Shown here in pieces: positions 18,121 to 26,161 of a DNA stretch of 64,000 nt. The notes below the pieces were generated by a model. The model did no database searches and was not told the DNA's origin. It saw only the letters and a program-made list of their open reading frames with translations. Numbering within the stretch: position 1 is the first letter of the stretch; each line of letters begins with the position of its first letter. Origin of the DNA: Variovorax paradoxus EPS (GTDB taxonomy: Bacteria; Pseudomonadota; Gammaproteobacteria; Burkholderiales; Burkholderiaceae_C); NCBI RefSeq assembly GCF_000184745.1, contig NC_014931.1, positions 4,092,001 through 4,156,000 of the forward strand, given 5' to 3'. The position numbers and the translations under genes were made by a program.

Positions 18121-19095
18121 ATGGTTCAGATCAGCAGACGCAGCTTCGTGGCCAGCGCGGCCGGAAGCTTGCTGGTGCCCCCGGCGCTCGCTCAACATGA
18201 CAGGTACCCCGCGCGCCCCCTCCAGTTGACGCACGGCTTCGGTGCGGGCGGCAATGCGGACGTGGTGTCCCGTCTCTTCGCGCAGAAGATGCAGGACGTG
18301 CTCAAGCAGCCCGTGGTGGTCGACATCAAGAGCGGCGCGGGCGGCACCATCGCCAGCGACTACGTGGCCAAGTCGAAGCCGGACGGCTACAACCTCGTCA
18401 TGCTGACCGGTGCGCACACCGTATCGGCCGCGCTTCGCAAGTCGCTGCCCTTCGACGCGGTGCGGGATTTCTCGTTCATTTCCACCGTGACGAGCTTTCC
18501 CTTCGTGATCGCGGTGCGCGCGGAGCATCCTGCGCAGAACCTGCAGGAACTGCTCGCGCTCGCGCGGAAGAAACCCGAAGAGGTGACCTTCACCTCCGTC
18601 GGCGTCGGCTCCACTCAGCACATGGTGGGCGAACTGCTCGGCGTAACTGCCAGCGTCAAGCTGCTGCACGTGCCCTACCGCGGCGGCGGGGCGCCGGTGC
18701 AGGCCGTGATCGCTGGCGACGTGGACGTGCTGGCCGATACGCTCACCGTCGCCTCGCCGCACATCAAGTCGGGGCGGTTGCGCGCGCTCGCCGTCACCAG
18801 TGCGCAGGCTTGGCCGTCGATGCCCGGGGTCCCGCCTGTATCGGCTGTGCTGAAGGAATTCGAGGTCCGTTCATGGCTGGGTCTCGCGGCCGCAGCCGGC
18901 ACGCCACTGGAGATCGTCGATCTGCTCAACAAGGCGGTCAGGACGGCAGCGGAAGCCCCACCTGTCAAGACCACGCTGTTCAACTTGGGGAGCGAGTCTG
19001 CGCCGTCGTCGTCGGTTCAGATGACCGGCATGGTCAAGCAGGAGATCGAACGCTGGCGCTCTGTGGTCGCCAAGGCCGGAATTCAGCCGCAATGA
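18121..19095 (+). CDS. Bug/TctC-family periplasmic solute-binding protein
   Basis: A 324-residue extracytoplasmic receptor of the tripartite tricarboxylate (TTT) class. The N-terminus SRRSFVASAAG followed by a hydrophobic run to VPPALAQ looks like a twin-arginine signal. Domain marks include GGNADVVSRLFAQKM and SGAGGTIASDYVAKSKPDGY. No TctA or TctB membrane genes are present, as is common for Bug proteins in betaproteobacteria, so it may be an orphan receptor or sensor. AAAGGAG lies just upstream and the stop overlaps the FMN-reductase start. Confidence 0.9.
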   Translation: MVQISRRSFVASAAGSLLVPPALAQHDRYPARPLQLTHGFGAGGNADVVSRLFAQKMQDVLKQPVVVDIKSGAGGTIASDYVAKSKPDGYNLVMLTGAHTVSAALRKSLPFDAVRDFSFISTVTSFPFVIAVRAEHPAQNLQELLALARKKPEEVTFTSVGVGSTQHMVGELLGVTASVKLLHVPYRGGGAPVQAVIAGDVDVLADTLTVASPHIKSGRLRALAVTSAQAWPSMPGVPPVSAVLKEFEVRSWLGLAAAAGTPLEIVDLLNKAVRTAAEAPPVKTTLFNLGSESAPSSSVQMTGMVKQEIERWRSVVAKAGIQPQ

Positions 19096-19694
19096 GCGCC
19101 ACCGCTCTCATCCGAGTCGTCGGGCTGTGCGGCAGCCTGCGAAGCGCTTCGTACAACGCCATGGCGCTGGGGCTTGCCGGTGATTGCATGCCGGCGGACA
19201 TGACGATGGAAGTGCTCGATTGGCGAGCGCTCCCGGCCTTCGACGCGGATCTCCTGGCACGCGGCATGCCCGATGCCGTTGCGTCGCTCGTCGCGCGCAT
19301 CCGCAGCGCCGATGCGGTGCTGATCGCCACGCCCGAATACAACTTCTCGGTACCGGGAATGCTGAAGAACGCTCTCGACTGGGTGTCGCGCGCGGAAGAC
19401 CAGCCCTTCCGGCGGAAGCCAGTCGCAATTTTGTCTGCGGCGACCGGCCCTCTAGGGGGTGCACGTGTGCAATACGAACTGCGCAAGATCCTGCTGTTCC
19501 TCGATGCCCTGGTCTTGACGAAGCCCGAGATTTTTATCGGTCACGCGTCCTCGAAGTTCGATCCGCAGGGGCGCTGCACCGATGCGACGACACGCGATTT
19601 CGTGACCGCGCAGATGACGGCATTCCAACAGTGGTGCATCGAGACCCGTGCGATGCAGGTCGGGGCTGGGACAGAGCGAACGGTATGGAAGTAG
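19092..19694 (+). CDS. NADPH-dependent FMN reductase-like protein
   Basis: A 200-residue flavodoxin-fold protein. The opening VVGLCGSLRSASYNAMAL is the FMN phosphate-binding loop, and ATPEYNFSVPGMLKNALDW is the characteristic central motif of the NADPH:FMN reductase/chromate-quinone reductase family. As the last gene of the catabolic operon, overlapping the Bug gene by 4 nt, it could supply reduced flavin to a monooxygenase or reduce a quinone formed from homogentisate. The latter idea is attractive because hydroquinones oxidise readily, but it is inference. Confidence 0.88.
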   Translation: MSATALIRVVGLCGSLRSASYNAMALGLAGDCMPADMTMEVLDWRALPAFDADLLARGMPDAVASLVARIRSADAVLIATPEYNFSVPGMLKNALDWVSRAEDQPFRRKPVAILSAATGPLGGARVQYELRKILLFLDALVLTKPEIFIGHASSKFDPQGRCTDATTRDFVTAQMTAFQQWCIETRAMQVGAGTERTVWK

Positions 19695-19948
19695 CGACGA
19701 AGATTCTTGTCTGGCGAAGACCTGGCGGATCGCGTAGGGAATTAGGGCGGCGCAGGTTTCCGTACACGCGGCACTTGTCCGCGTTGGAGAAAGCTGTACA
19801 GCCGCTTTAGCGCCCGAAGCAGTCACAAGGACGACTCGAAAGCAGTCCTCCGACTGATGCAGCGTGACCCTTCAGTTGCCACCATGAACTAGCAGAAGGC
19901 ATGCACACTGACGAGAAATCGACCTCGATCTCCAGCGGCGACGCACGT

Positions 19949-20509
19949 TCAGCGCCCGTCGCTGCTCGACAACTCTCTCACTCGACGACTTGGTGAATTG
20001 AGGTACGTCGTACGTGAAAGTTGGGAGACCTTGGCTTGCTGCAGTAGATCGGCCGTGGCCTGAGCGAACTGCTCCACATCAAAGCTCTTCGGCCGTCGCT
20101 TAGCTTGCGTAATTCTGTGGACCGCGATTCGCAACGCATCTGCATACGCAGTGAGTTGTCCTTTCGGCGTGAGATTTTTTATCTCGTGCCAGTCGAGCTG
20201 GCCAACACTCCAGACCTCTTTGACCTTGTGCCGGTACGACACGTACCCGTCTGCCTTTGCAAAGAAATTGCTGTGGCTCCACGATGCGAAGTCCGCCACC
20301 TCAAGCAATAGAACAAATCCTTCAATGGATGAGCCGAATGACATGGGGAGGAGAGAGTCGCTCAAGTGCGCGTCGATGGCCGGCGTGTAGAGCTTCCATC
20401 GGCCCTTTTCCGTCTGCCAGTGCTCGGCCGGCCATGCATTGCTCTGTGCCTTCTGTGCACCCAGGTGCAGCACCTCGATGCCGGCGGTGAGGAAAGTTCG
20501 AAAGCGCAT
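19949..20509 (-). CDS. Hypothetical protein of lower GC content
   Basis: A 186-residue protein I cannot assign. AGGAGG seven bases upstream fixes the ATG at 20509. The sequence has a short hydrophobic start (FLTAGIEVLHL), a middle with many aromatics (SNAWPAEHWQTEKGRWKLY, FASWSHSNFFAKADGYVSY) and a basic, Gln-rich C-terminus. No signal peptide or clear membrane helix is visible. Base composition is noticeably less GC-rich than the flanking operons, and 254 and 248 bases of gene-free sequence lie on either side, consistent with recent acquisition. In those gaps I see no further gene. Confidence 0.65.
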   Translation of the reverse strand: MRFRTFLTAGIEVLHLGAQKAQSNAWPAEHWQTEKGRWKLYTPAIDAHLSDSLLPMSFGSSIEGFVLLLEVADFASWSHSNFFAKADGYVSYRHKVKEVWSVGQLDWHEIKNLTPKGQLTAYADALRIAVHRITQAKRRPKSFDVEQFAQATADLLQQAKVSQLSRTTYLNSPSRRVRELSSSDGR

Positions 20510-20757
20510 GTGTTCACTCCTCCTGGCTGGACTCGGCTGACTGGTTGTTGTCCGAGACTGGTTTGGTGCGCCCGCGCTGCGTGAGGCGGGGCTGATGTCC
20601 GGCCCTGGCCGATAGTACCCATCCACGATGGGTGCACCAACCGCCCGCAACCAATCTAAGCCGACATCGAAACACCAAGCGAGCGTCTGCCCGTAGTCGA
20701 TCTACGTCAGCCCGGCATACCGCTCGGAGACCTGTCCGCCACCGAATTTCAATCTCC

Positions 20758-21657
20758 TCAGCCGCCACAACTCCCCGCAATCCACTCCCTCACCCACCGA
20801 TGCCCCGCATCCCGATGCCGCCTCTCATGCCAAAGCATCGCCATCTCGTACCCCGGCACTTCCAGCGGCGCCTCCACCACGCGTAGTCCCGGCGCGCCGC
20901 GCGCCAGCCGCTCGGGCAGCATCGCCACCATGTCGGTCTCGGCCAGCACCGACATCATGAAAAGAAAGTGCGGCACCGACAGCGCCACGCGCCGCGCCAG
21001 TCCCACCTGCGCCAGCGCATCGTCCGTCGGCCCGATAAAACCGCCGCCGCTCATCGACACCACCACGTGCTCCATCGCGCAGAACTGCGCGAGCGTCGGC
21101 CGCCGCTTCAACCGTGGATGCCCTACCCTCCCCGCCAGCACATAGCGCTCGTTGAACAGCACCCGCCGATGCAGCCCAGCCGGCGCGCCCACACTCGTGT
21201 GAAAGAACAGATCGATCTCCCCGTGCTCCAGCTGCCGCGCCATGCGCGAGGGCACCGCCTCCACCACGGCCAGCCGCGTATTCGGCGCTGCCTTGCGCAG
21301 CCCGGCGAGCGCCGGCAGCAGGATCGCCGACTCGGCGTAGTCGGCCGCGGCCACGCGCCAGGTGGTGGTCGCCTCGGCGGGGTCGAAGGGCTTGGTGGGC
21401 GCCACCGCGCGGCCCAGTGACTCCAGCGCTTCGCGCAGGGGCTCACGCAGTTCGTCGGCACGCGCAGTCGGCCGCATGCCGCGTTGCGCGGGCACCAGCA
21501 GCGGATCGGCGAACGCCTCGCGCAGCTTGGCGAGCTGCACGCTCACCGAGGGCTGCGAGAGGTTCAGCCGCTCGGCGGCGCGGGTGACGTTGCGCTCGGC
21601 GAGCAGCACATCGAGCGTGATCAAGAGGTTGAGGTCTAGGCGGTTGAAATTGTTCAT
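20758..21657 (-). CDS. LysR-family transcriptional regulator
   Basis: A 299-residue LysR regulator with the N-terminal HTH run VTRAAERLNLSQPSVSVQL and an effector domain of normal length. The opening LDLNLLITLDVLLAERN is typical of the NodD-like branch. It is divergent from the quinone-reductase-like gene at 21750, with an AT-rich gap including TTTCCAATATATCG that probably holds the promoters. It most likely activates that gene in response to a quinone or electrophile; this rests on gene order. Confidence 0.9.
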   Translation of the reverse strand: MNNFNRLDLNLLITLDVLLAERNVTRAAERLNLSQPSVSVQLAKLREAFADPLLVPAQRGMRPTARADELREPLREALESLGRAVAPTKPFDPAEATTTWRVAAADYAESAILLPALAGLRKAAPNTRLAVVEAVPSRMARQLEHGEIDLFFHTSVGAPAGLHRRVLFNERYVLAGRVGHPRLKRRPTLAQFCAMEHVVVSMSGGGFIGPTDDALAQVGLARRVALSVPHFLFMMSVLAETDMVAMLPERLARGAPGLRVVEAPLEVPGYEMAMLWHERRHRDAGHRWVREWIAGSCGG

Positions 21658-21749
21658 GGCAATGGCTGGAATTCGAACTATTCATTTCCAATATATCGCC
21701 ACCGCTCCTAACCTGCGTGCATGTTCTTCATTCCACAGGCAAATCAACC

Positions 21750-22529
21750 GTGAAAGTCCTTCTCGTCCACGCCCACCCCGAAGCCCGTTCGCTCAACGGT
21801 TCGCTCAAAAACTTCATGCTGGAGCGCCTCACGCAAGCCGGGCACGAAGTGCAGGTGTCCGATCTCTACGCGATGCAATGGAAGGCGCCGCTCGATGCGG
21901 CGGACTTCCCGCACGTCGAGCCCGGCGCGCATTTCGATCCGGTGCTCGATTCGCTGCGCGCCTTCGAAGATGGCACGCAGCCCGAAGACATCGCCGCCGA
22001 GCAGGCCAAGCTGCTCTGGGCCGATGCGGTGATCTTCCAGTTTCCGCTCTGGTGGTACTCGATGCCCGCGATCCTCAAGGGATGGGTCGAGCGCGTGTAT
22101 GCCTATGGCTTTGCCTATGGCATCGGCGAGCATTCCGACACGCACTGGGGCGACCGCTTCGGCGAAGGCACGCTGGCGGGCAAGCGCGCGATGCTGGTGG
22201 TCACCACCGGCGGCTGGGCGCCGCACTACAGCCCGCGCGGCATCAACGGGCCGATAAACGACCTGCTGTTTCCCATTCACCACGGCATCCTCTACTACCC
22301 GGGCTTCGAGGTGCTGCCGCCGTACGTGGTGTACAGCACGGGCAAGGTCGATGACGCGGCCTATGCGCGGATCACCGAAGAACTCGGTGATCGTCTCGAT
22401 GCACTGTGGACGACGACGCCCATCGCCTTCCGCCCGCAGAACGCGGGCGACTACGAGATTCCCGCCCTCACCCTGCGGCCCGACGTTGCGCCGGGCCGCA
22501 CCGGGTTCGCGGCGCATGTCTCGGATTGA
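21750..22529 (+). CDS. NAD(P)H dehydrogenase (quinone)-like flavodoxin-fold protein
   Basis: A 259-residue flavoprotein of the NQO1/MdaB/KefF superfamily. VLLVHAHPEARSLNGSL is the FMN/FAD phosphate loop, and FQFPLWWYSMPAILKGWVER followed by the TTGG turn are hallmark segments. It should transfer two electrons from NAD(P)H to quinones, avoiding semiquinone radicals. GTG 21750 is preferred because the family's first beta strand follows at once; a second GTG at 21717 is possible. The stop lies directly against the convergent stop of the next gene, with no room for a terminator between. Confidence 0.88.
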   Translation: MKVLLVHAHPEARSLNGSLKNFMLERLTQAGHEVQVSDLYAMQWKAPLDAADFPHVEPGAHFDPVLDSLRAFEDGTQPEDIAAEQAKLLWADAVIFQFPLWWYSMPAILKGWVERVYAYGFAYGIGEHSDTHWGDRFGEGTLAGKRAMLVVTTGGWAPHYSPRGINGPINDLLFPIHHGILYYPGFEVLPPYVVYSTGKVDDAAYARITEELGDRLDALWTTTPIAFRPQNAGDYEIPALTLRPDVAPGRTGFAAHVSD

Positions 22530-24626
22530 CTAGGGCAGCACCGGGTTGGCCGCTGCGTTCGCAATCGCCGCATCGGCATCGACGCGCAGCATGAAGCGCC
22601 TGGCCACCAGGTCGTTGGCCGCGTTGGTCACTGCCGCGACGTAGCCCGCCTGGTCGGTGTAGCGCTCCTGCAGCGAGAGCCGCGGGTCGGTCGTGCCGGC
22701 GCGTTGCGCAGTGGTCTTCACGAACGGAAAGTACGCACCGAAGAGCCCCGCCTGGTCGATGGTCCCGGGCTTGTTCGTGTAGTTCCAGCCGGTGTTGGTG
22801 CCAACGGGCACGGCCACGTCGATGCTGCGGATGCCGGCAATGTCGTTGCCATCCGCATCGACCTGCGGCACGAGGATCGCGTAGTCGCGGCCGAGGTACG
22901 CGGGCGGCACCTGGGTGGCGATGCCGGTCTCGTCCTGCGGGCGATAGTTCGGGCCCCAGTCGAGCAGCGAATAGGTGTTGACCAGGCCCGTGTAGTTCGC
23001 GCCCGGAACGGCAGGAAACTTCACCTGCGCCGGGCGCACGAGCGTGGCGTTCGCGATCTTGGGCACCTGGCTGTCGGGCGGCGTGGTGCCGCTCACGACC
23101 CATTCCTCGAGGTTCTGGTACAGGGCGCGCACCACGGGGATGACGCTCGTGTTCGCGTTGGTCGTATAAAGCGCGCCGGCACTCGCGCCCGGCAGCGAGG
23201 CCAGGCCCAGCAGGTGGTGCGTGCTCGCGTAGTAGTAGATGCGCGCGTTGGCCGGCTGCACCAGGTCTGACGTGCCCCACGCATCGGTGAGCAGCGGCGA
23301 GCCTTGCAAGGTCCAGAACTCCGTGCCGCTGAAGCCGATGAAGAGCTTGGGGCAGGTGCCGCTCGCCTCGCAGCGCGAGAGGATGCCGCCGCGGCGCTGG
23401 GCCACGTCGTCCACGTAGTCCTTCGAGAGACCGCGCGTGCCGGCCTGGCCGAAGGCCGTGTGGTCGGTGCGCACGCCACCACCGCCGCCGGGAATGGAGA
23501 AGCGCATGTTGATGTTGGTCTGCCGCGCCGCGATCTGCGCGAACACGCCGTCGAACACCTTCTGGCCCGCACGGTCCTCGTTGAAGCCGAGGTGCACGAA
23601 GGTCTTCATGAAGTTGCCGCACTGCGAGACGCCCGAAGCGATGGTGTTCTTGATCGCCGCGGCCACGGGGTTGGCCGTGCCTGCCGCATCGCTCGCGTCG
23701 CGATGGAAGAAGGTGATCATGTCGCGCAGCGCCGCGAGGCCGAGGCCCATGACCTTCGGATCTTTCGCGATGTAGACCAGCTCGTACATGTAGGCCGGGT
23801 CCCATTTGTCCTTCAGGCACACGTTGGTCTCATCGGGCGTGCCGGGGAATGGCGCGCTCGCGCCGCATTTGGCGAACTTCCATTCGCTCGCGGGAATGAG
23901 CTGGCGCGCATCGCCCTCGTTGATGCGGCGCGTGAGCACGTAGCCGGGCTTGGTGTTGTCCAGGCTCGCGGTCGCGTAGGCCTGCATCGCGGCGTTGAAG
24001 GGGCCACCGGGCAGCGGCAGCGAATCGTTCGTCGCCACCGTGGGCAGCAACTCAGCGCGGTAGGGGCCGGTGATGGTGCTGCCATCGGCATTCTTCGCGA
24101 CCGGCACGTTGAGCGTGAGCTTGCCGGCGGCTGCGGGCACGTCGCCCTGCCACGCGGCCGTGAGGAACACGTAGCCGCGCGAGGCGAAGTACGGATCGAG
24201 GTTGACGATGTTGCCGCGGTTCGGTGCGTCGTAGCGCAGCACGCCGCTGGCCTTCGTCATGTCCTTGGGTTTGAAGAGCACGAAGTCCGACGTGTACTCG
24301 ACCTTGCCGTTGGCGTTGAGCGGCGCGAGCTGCAGGTCTTGAATGATCGCGTTGCGCGCGTCCTTCGGGTCGACCTCGCCGGTGAAGGTGCCGCTGATCT
24401 TTTCGTAGGCGCCCGCCGCGCCGAAGGTGCCGGGCACGTCTTCGGTCTTGCTGATGGCGAGCTTGAACTTCGGCGCGGTGGCGGCCGGCGGTTGCGTGGT
24501 CGGTGGCGGGTTGCCGGCGATGGGCGGCAGCACGAAGCCCCCGCCTCCACCGCCGCTTCCGCCGCAGGCGCTCAGAAAAAGGGCGGCCGAAGCCACCGTG
24601 GCAGCCGCAAGGCTCCAGCGTTTCAT
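22530..24626 (-). CDS. Lipoprotein with alpha/beta-hydrolase-like domain
   Basis: A 698-residue exported protein. The N-terminus is a lipoprotein signal with lipobox LSAC (Cys about 21), then a Gly/Pro-rich linker, so the mature protein is probably anchored to a membrane facing the periplasm. The body matches the large alpha/beta-hydrolase domain family found in secreted betaproteobacterial proteins: QCGNFMKTFVHLGFNED resembles a nucleophile-elbow region, though Gly-x-Ser-x-Gly is not clean (SGVSQCGN). Substrate unknown; carboxylic ester cleavage is plausible. Its position after the Bug and AtuA genes suggests it feeds that pathway. Confidence 0.72.
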   Translation of the reverse strand: MKRWSLAAATVASAALFLSACGGSGGGGGGFVLPPIAGNPPPTTQPPAATAPKFKLAISKTEDVPGTFGAAGAYEKISGTFTGEVDPKDARNAIIQDLQLAPLNANGKVEYTSDFVLFKPKDMTKASGVLRYDAPNRGNIVNLDPYFASRGYVFLTAAWQGDVPAAAGKLTLNVPVAKNADGSTITGPYRAELLPTVATNDSLPLPGGPFNAAMQAYATASLDNTKPGYVLTRRINEGDARQLIPASEWKFAKCGASAPFPGTPDETNVCLKDKWDPAYMYELVYIAKDPKVMGLGLAALRDMITFFHRDASDAAGTANPVAAAIKNTIASGVSQCGNFMKTFVHLGFNEDRAGQKVFDGVFAQIAARQTNINMRFSIPGGGGGVRTDHTAFGQAGTRGLSKDYVDDVAQRRGGILSRCEASGTCPKLFIGFSGTEFWTLQGSPLLTDAWGTSDLVQPANARIYYYASTHHLLGLASLPGASAGALYTTNANTSVIPVVRALYQNLEEWVVSGTTPPDSQVPKIANATLVRPAQVKFPAVPGANYTGLVNTYSLLDWGPNYRPQDETGIATQVPPAYLGRDYAILVPQVDADGNDIAGIRSIDVAVPVGTNTGWNYTNKPGTIDQAGLFGAYFPFVKTTAQRAGTTDPRLSLQERYTDQAGYVAAVTNAANDLVARRFMLRVDADAAIANAAANPVLP

Positions 24627-24678
24627 GGTTTGTCTCCTGTATTTTTAGGGGTCGATCAATAAGCAACCGTCCGGGCTG

Positions 24679-24726
24679 GGCTTGTCGAAGCTTTGCGCGG
24701 CGCTTCGACAAGCTCAGCGTGAACGG
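24679..24726. repeat. REP-like palindromic element, copy 1
   Basis: CTTGTCGAAGC and GCTTCGACAAG form an 11-bp stem, followed by TCAGCGTGAACGG. The same core, in the same order, occurs at 55240-55299. Sequences of this type are scattered widely in intergenic DNA of proteobacteria. It lies in the 154-bp gap between the Bug and lipoprotein genes. Confidence 0.75.
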
Positions 24727-24752
24727 ATGTGCTTTTTCAAAAGCACATCCGT
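24723..24752. terminator. Long perfect hairpin between two minus-strand genes
   Basis: A 14-bp perfect stem (24723-24736 with 24739-24752) has a two-base gap, core GATGTGCTTTT/AAAAGCACATC. It directly abuts the REP-like element and lies 29 bases after the Bug gene stop. The T run is inside the stem rather than after it, so this is not a textbook intrinsic terminator; it could attenuate transcription or protect the upstream mRNA. Confidence 0.4.
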
Positions 24753-24780
24753 CATGGGGCGGCCGGACAGGCCGGCTGGG

Positions 24781-25746
24781 TCACTCGGCTTCGATGCCGG
24801 CGGCCTTCACGATGCGGCCCCACTTCTGCGATTCGCCGGCCTGGAACTTCGCCAGTTCCTCGGGCGAGCTGGTGAACACCTCGGTGCCGGTCGGTTCGTA
24901 GAACGCGGTCTTCGCCGACTCGCTCTTCGCGGCCTTCACGAGCAGTTCGTTCAGGCGCTTGACGACGGCAGGCGGCGTTTTCGCGGGCGCATAGGCGGCG
25001 AACCAATAGCCCATCTCGTAGCCCTTCACGCCGGCTTCGGAAATGGTGGGCACGTCGGGCGCGAGCGGCGAGCGGCTGGCGCTCGACATGCCCAGCGCAC
25101 GCAGCTTGCCGCCCTTGACCTGCGGCAGGCCCGTGGCGGTGTCGGTGATCATCATGTGGATCTGCCCGCCGAGCAGGTCGGTCACGGCCAGCGTGTTGCT
25201 CTTGTAGGGCACGTGCAGGAGCTTGATGTCGGCCATCTGCTGCAGCAGCTCGCCGGCCATGCGGCTGGACGAACTGCCGCTGCCGAAGCTGTACTTGCCC
25301 GGCTCCTTCTTCGCGAGCGCGACGAACTCGGCCACGGTCTTGGCGGGGAAGGACGGGTTCACCACCATGATCTGGCCGCCCTTGCCGAGCGCGGCGATGG
25401 GAGCAAAGTCTTTCACCGGGTCGTAAGGCAGCTTCTTGAAGAGGTGCTCGTTGGCGGCGTGCGTGGTGTTGGTGGTGATGAGCACGGTGTAGCCATCGGC
25501 CGGCGCCTTGGCGACGTTCTGCGAAGCGATGAAGCCGCTCGCGCCGGCCTTGTTGTCGATGATGACGGGCTGCTTGGTCTCGGCCGTGATGCTGTTGCCG
25601 AGCGCGCGCGCGATCTGGTCGGTGGCGGTGCCGGCCGCGAAGGGCACAACGAAGGTGATGGACTTCTCGGGGAAGGCCTGCGCGTGGCTCAACAGCGGGG
25701 CCAGTGCGAGTGCGGTAGTCAGTACGGCGAGGGGAAATCGTTTCAT
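24781..25746 (-). CDS. Bug/TctC-family periplasmic solute-binding protein
   Basis: A 321-residue TTT-class receptor with a Sec signal peptide ending at LLSHAQA (about residue 20) and the domain opening FPEKSITFVVPFAAGTATDQ. ATG 25746 follows GGAGAC at good spacing; a longer upstream frame has no family similarity. It sits between the AtuA pair and the lipoprotein hydrolase, all on the minus strand, and probably binds a carboxylic acid related to that pathway. TctA/TctB partners are not in the window. Confidence 0.9.
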   Translation of the reverse strand: MKRFPLAVLTTALALAPLLSHAQAFPEKSITFVVPFAAGTATDQIARALGNSITAETKQPVIIDNKAGASGFIASQNVAKAPADGYTVLITTNTTHAANEHLFKKLPYDPVKDFAPIAALGKGGQIMVVNPSFPAKTVAEFVALAKKEPGKYSFGSGSSSSRMAGELLQQMADIKLLHVPYKSNTLAVTDLLGGQIHMMITDTATGLPQVKGGKLRALGMSSASRSPLAPDVPTISEAGVKGYEMGYWFAAYAPAKTPPAVVKRLNELLVKAAKSESAKTAFYEPTGTEVFTSSPEELAKFQAGESQKWGRIVKAAGIEAE

Positions 25747-25795
25747 TGTTTTGTCTCCGGATGGATGAGTAGTAAGAAAAAAAGGAACGCCGTCG

Positions 25796-26161
25796 CTACG
25801 GTCCCGCGAGCAGCGCCTCGAGCGCGCGCGGTATCTGGATCGGCATGTCGAGCAGCAGGAACGAGAGCGCCTTGCCATGCGCATCGAGGTTCAGCGCATC
25901 GTTGACGCCGCCGTCAAGCACCGCATCGAGCACGAAATTCATCGCGTGCAGCCTGGGCAGTACGAAGCGCTGCACGTGCGATGGCGCGCGGTGGCGGAAT
26001 TGCGCGGCCACGCGCTCGGGCGTGAGCTGTTCGAGCAGCAGCGGATAGAACTCGGCGCGCCATGCGATCACGCTGATGTTGGAGCGGTCGCCCTTGTCGC
26101 CGGTGCGGCCGTGGGCTGCACGGTAGAGCGGGACTTCGATCATGTCGTCTATCGCGTTCAT
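25796..26161 (-). CDS. AtuA C-terminal ferredoxin-fold domain protein
   Basis: A 121-residue protein matching the C-terminal domain of acyclic terpene utilisation protein AtuA: YRAAHGRTGDKGDRSNISVIAW at its start (cited by its ends) and a conserved end DAHGKALSFLLLDMPIQIP. In many bacteria this domain is fused to the DUF1446 domain; here it is a separate gene whose ATG overlaps the end of the upstream AtuA gene by 4 nt, so the two products probably act together. Catalytic role not established. Confidence 0.85.
   Translation of the reverse strand: MNAIDDMIEVPLYRAAHGRTGDKGDRSNISVIAWRAEFYPLLLEQLTPERVAAQFRHRAPSHVQRFVLPRLHAMNFVLDAVLDGGVNDALNLDAHGKALSFLLLDMPIQIPRALEALLAGP

Noticed and set aside
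22530..24626. Tannase/feruloyl esterase call for the large lipoprotein
   Set aside because: Cys-rich and Gly-x-Ser-x-Gly features of that family are not clear; only the general alpha/beta-hydrolase-like call is supported.
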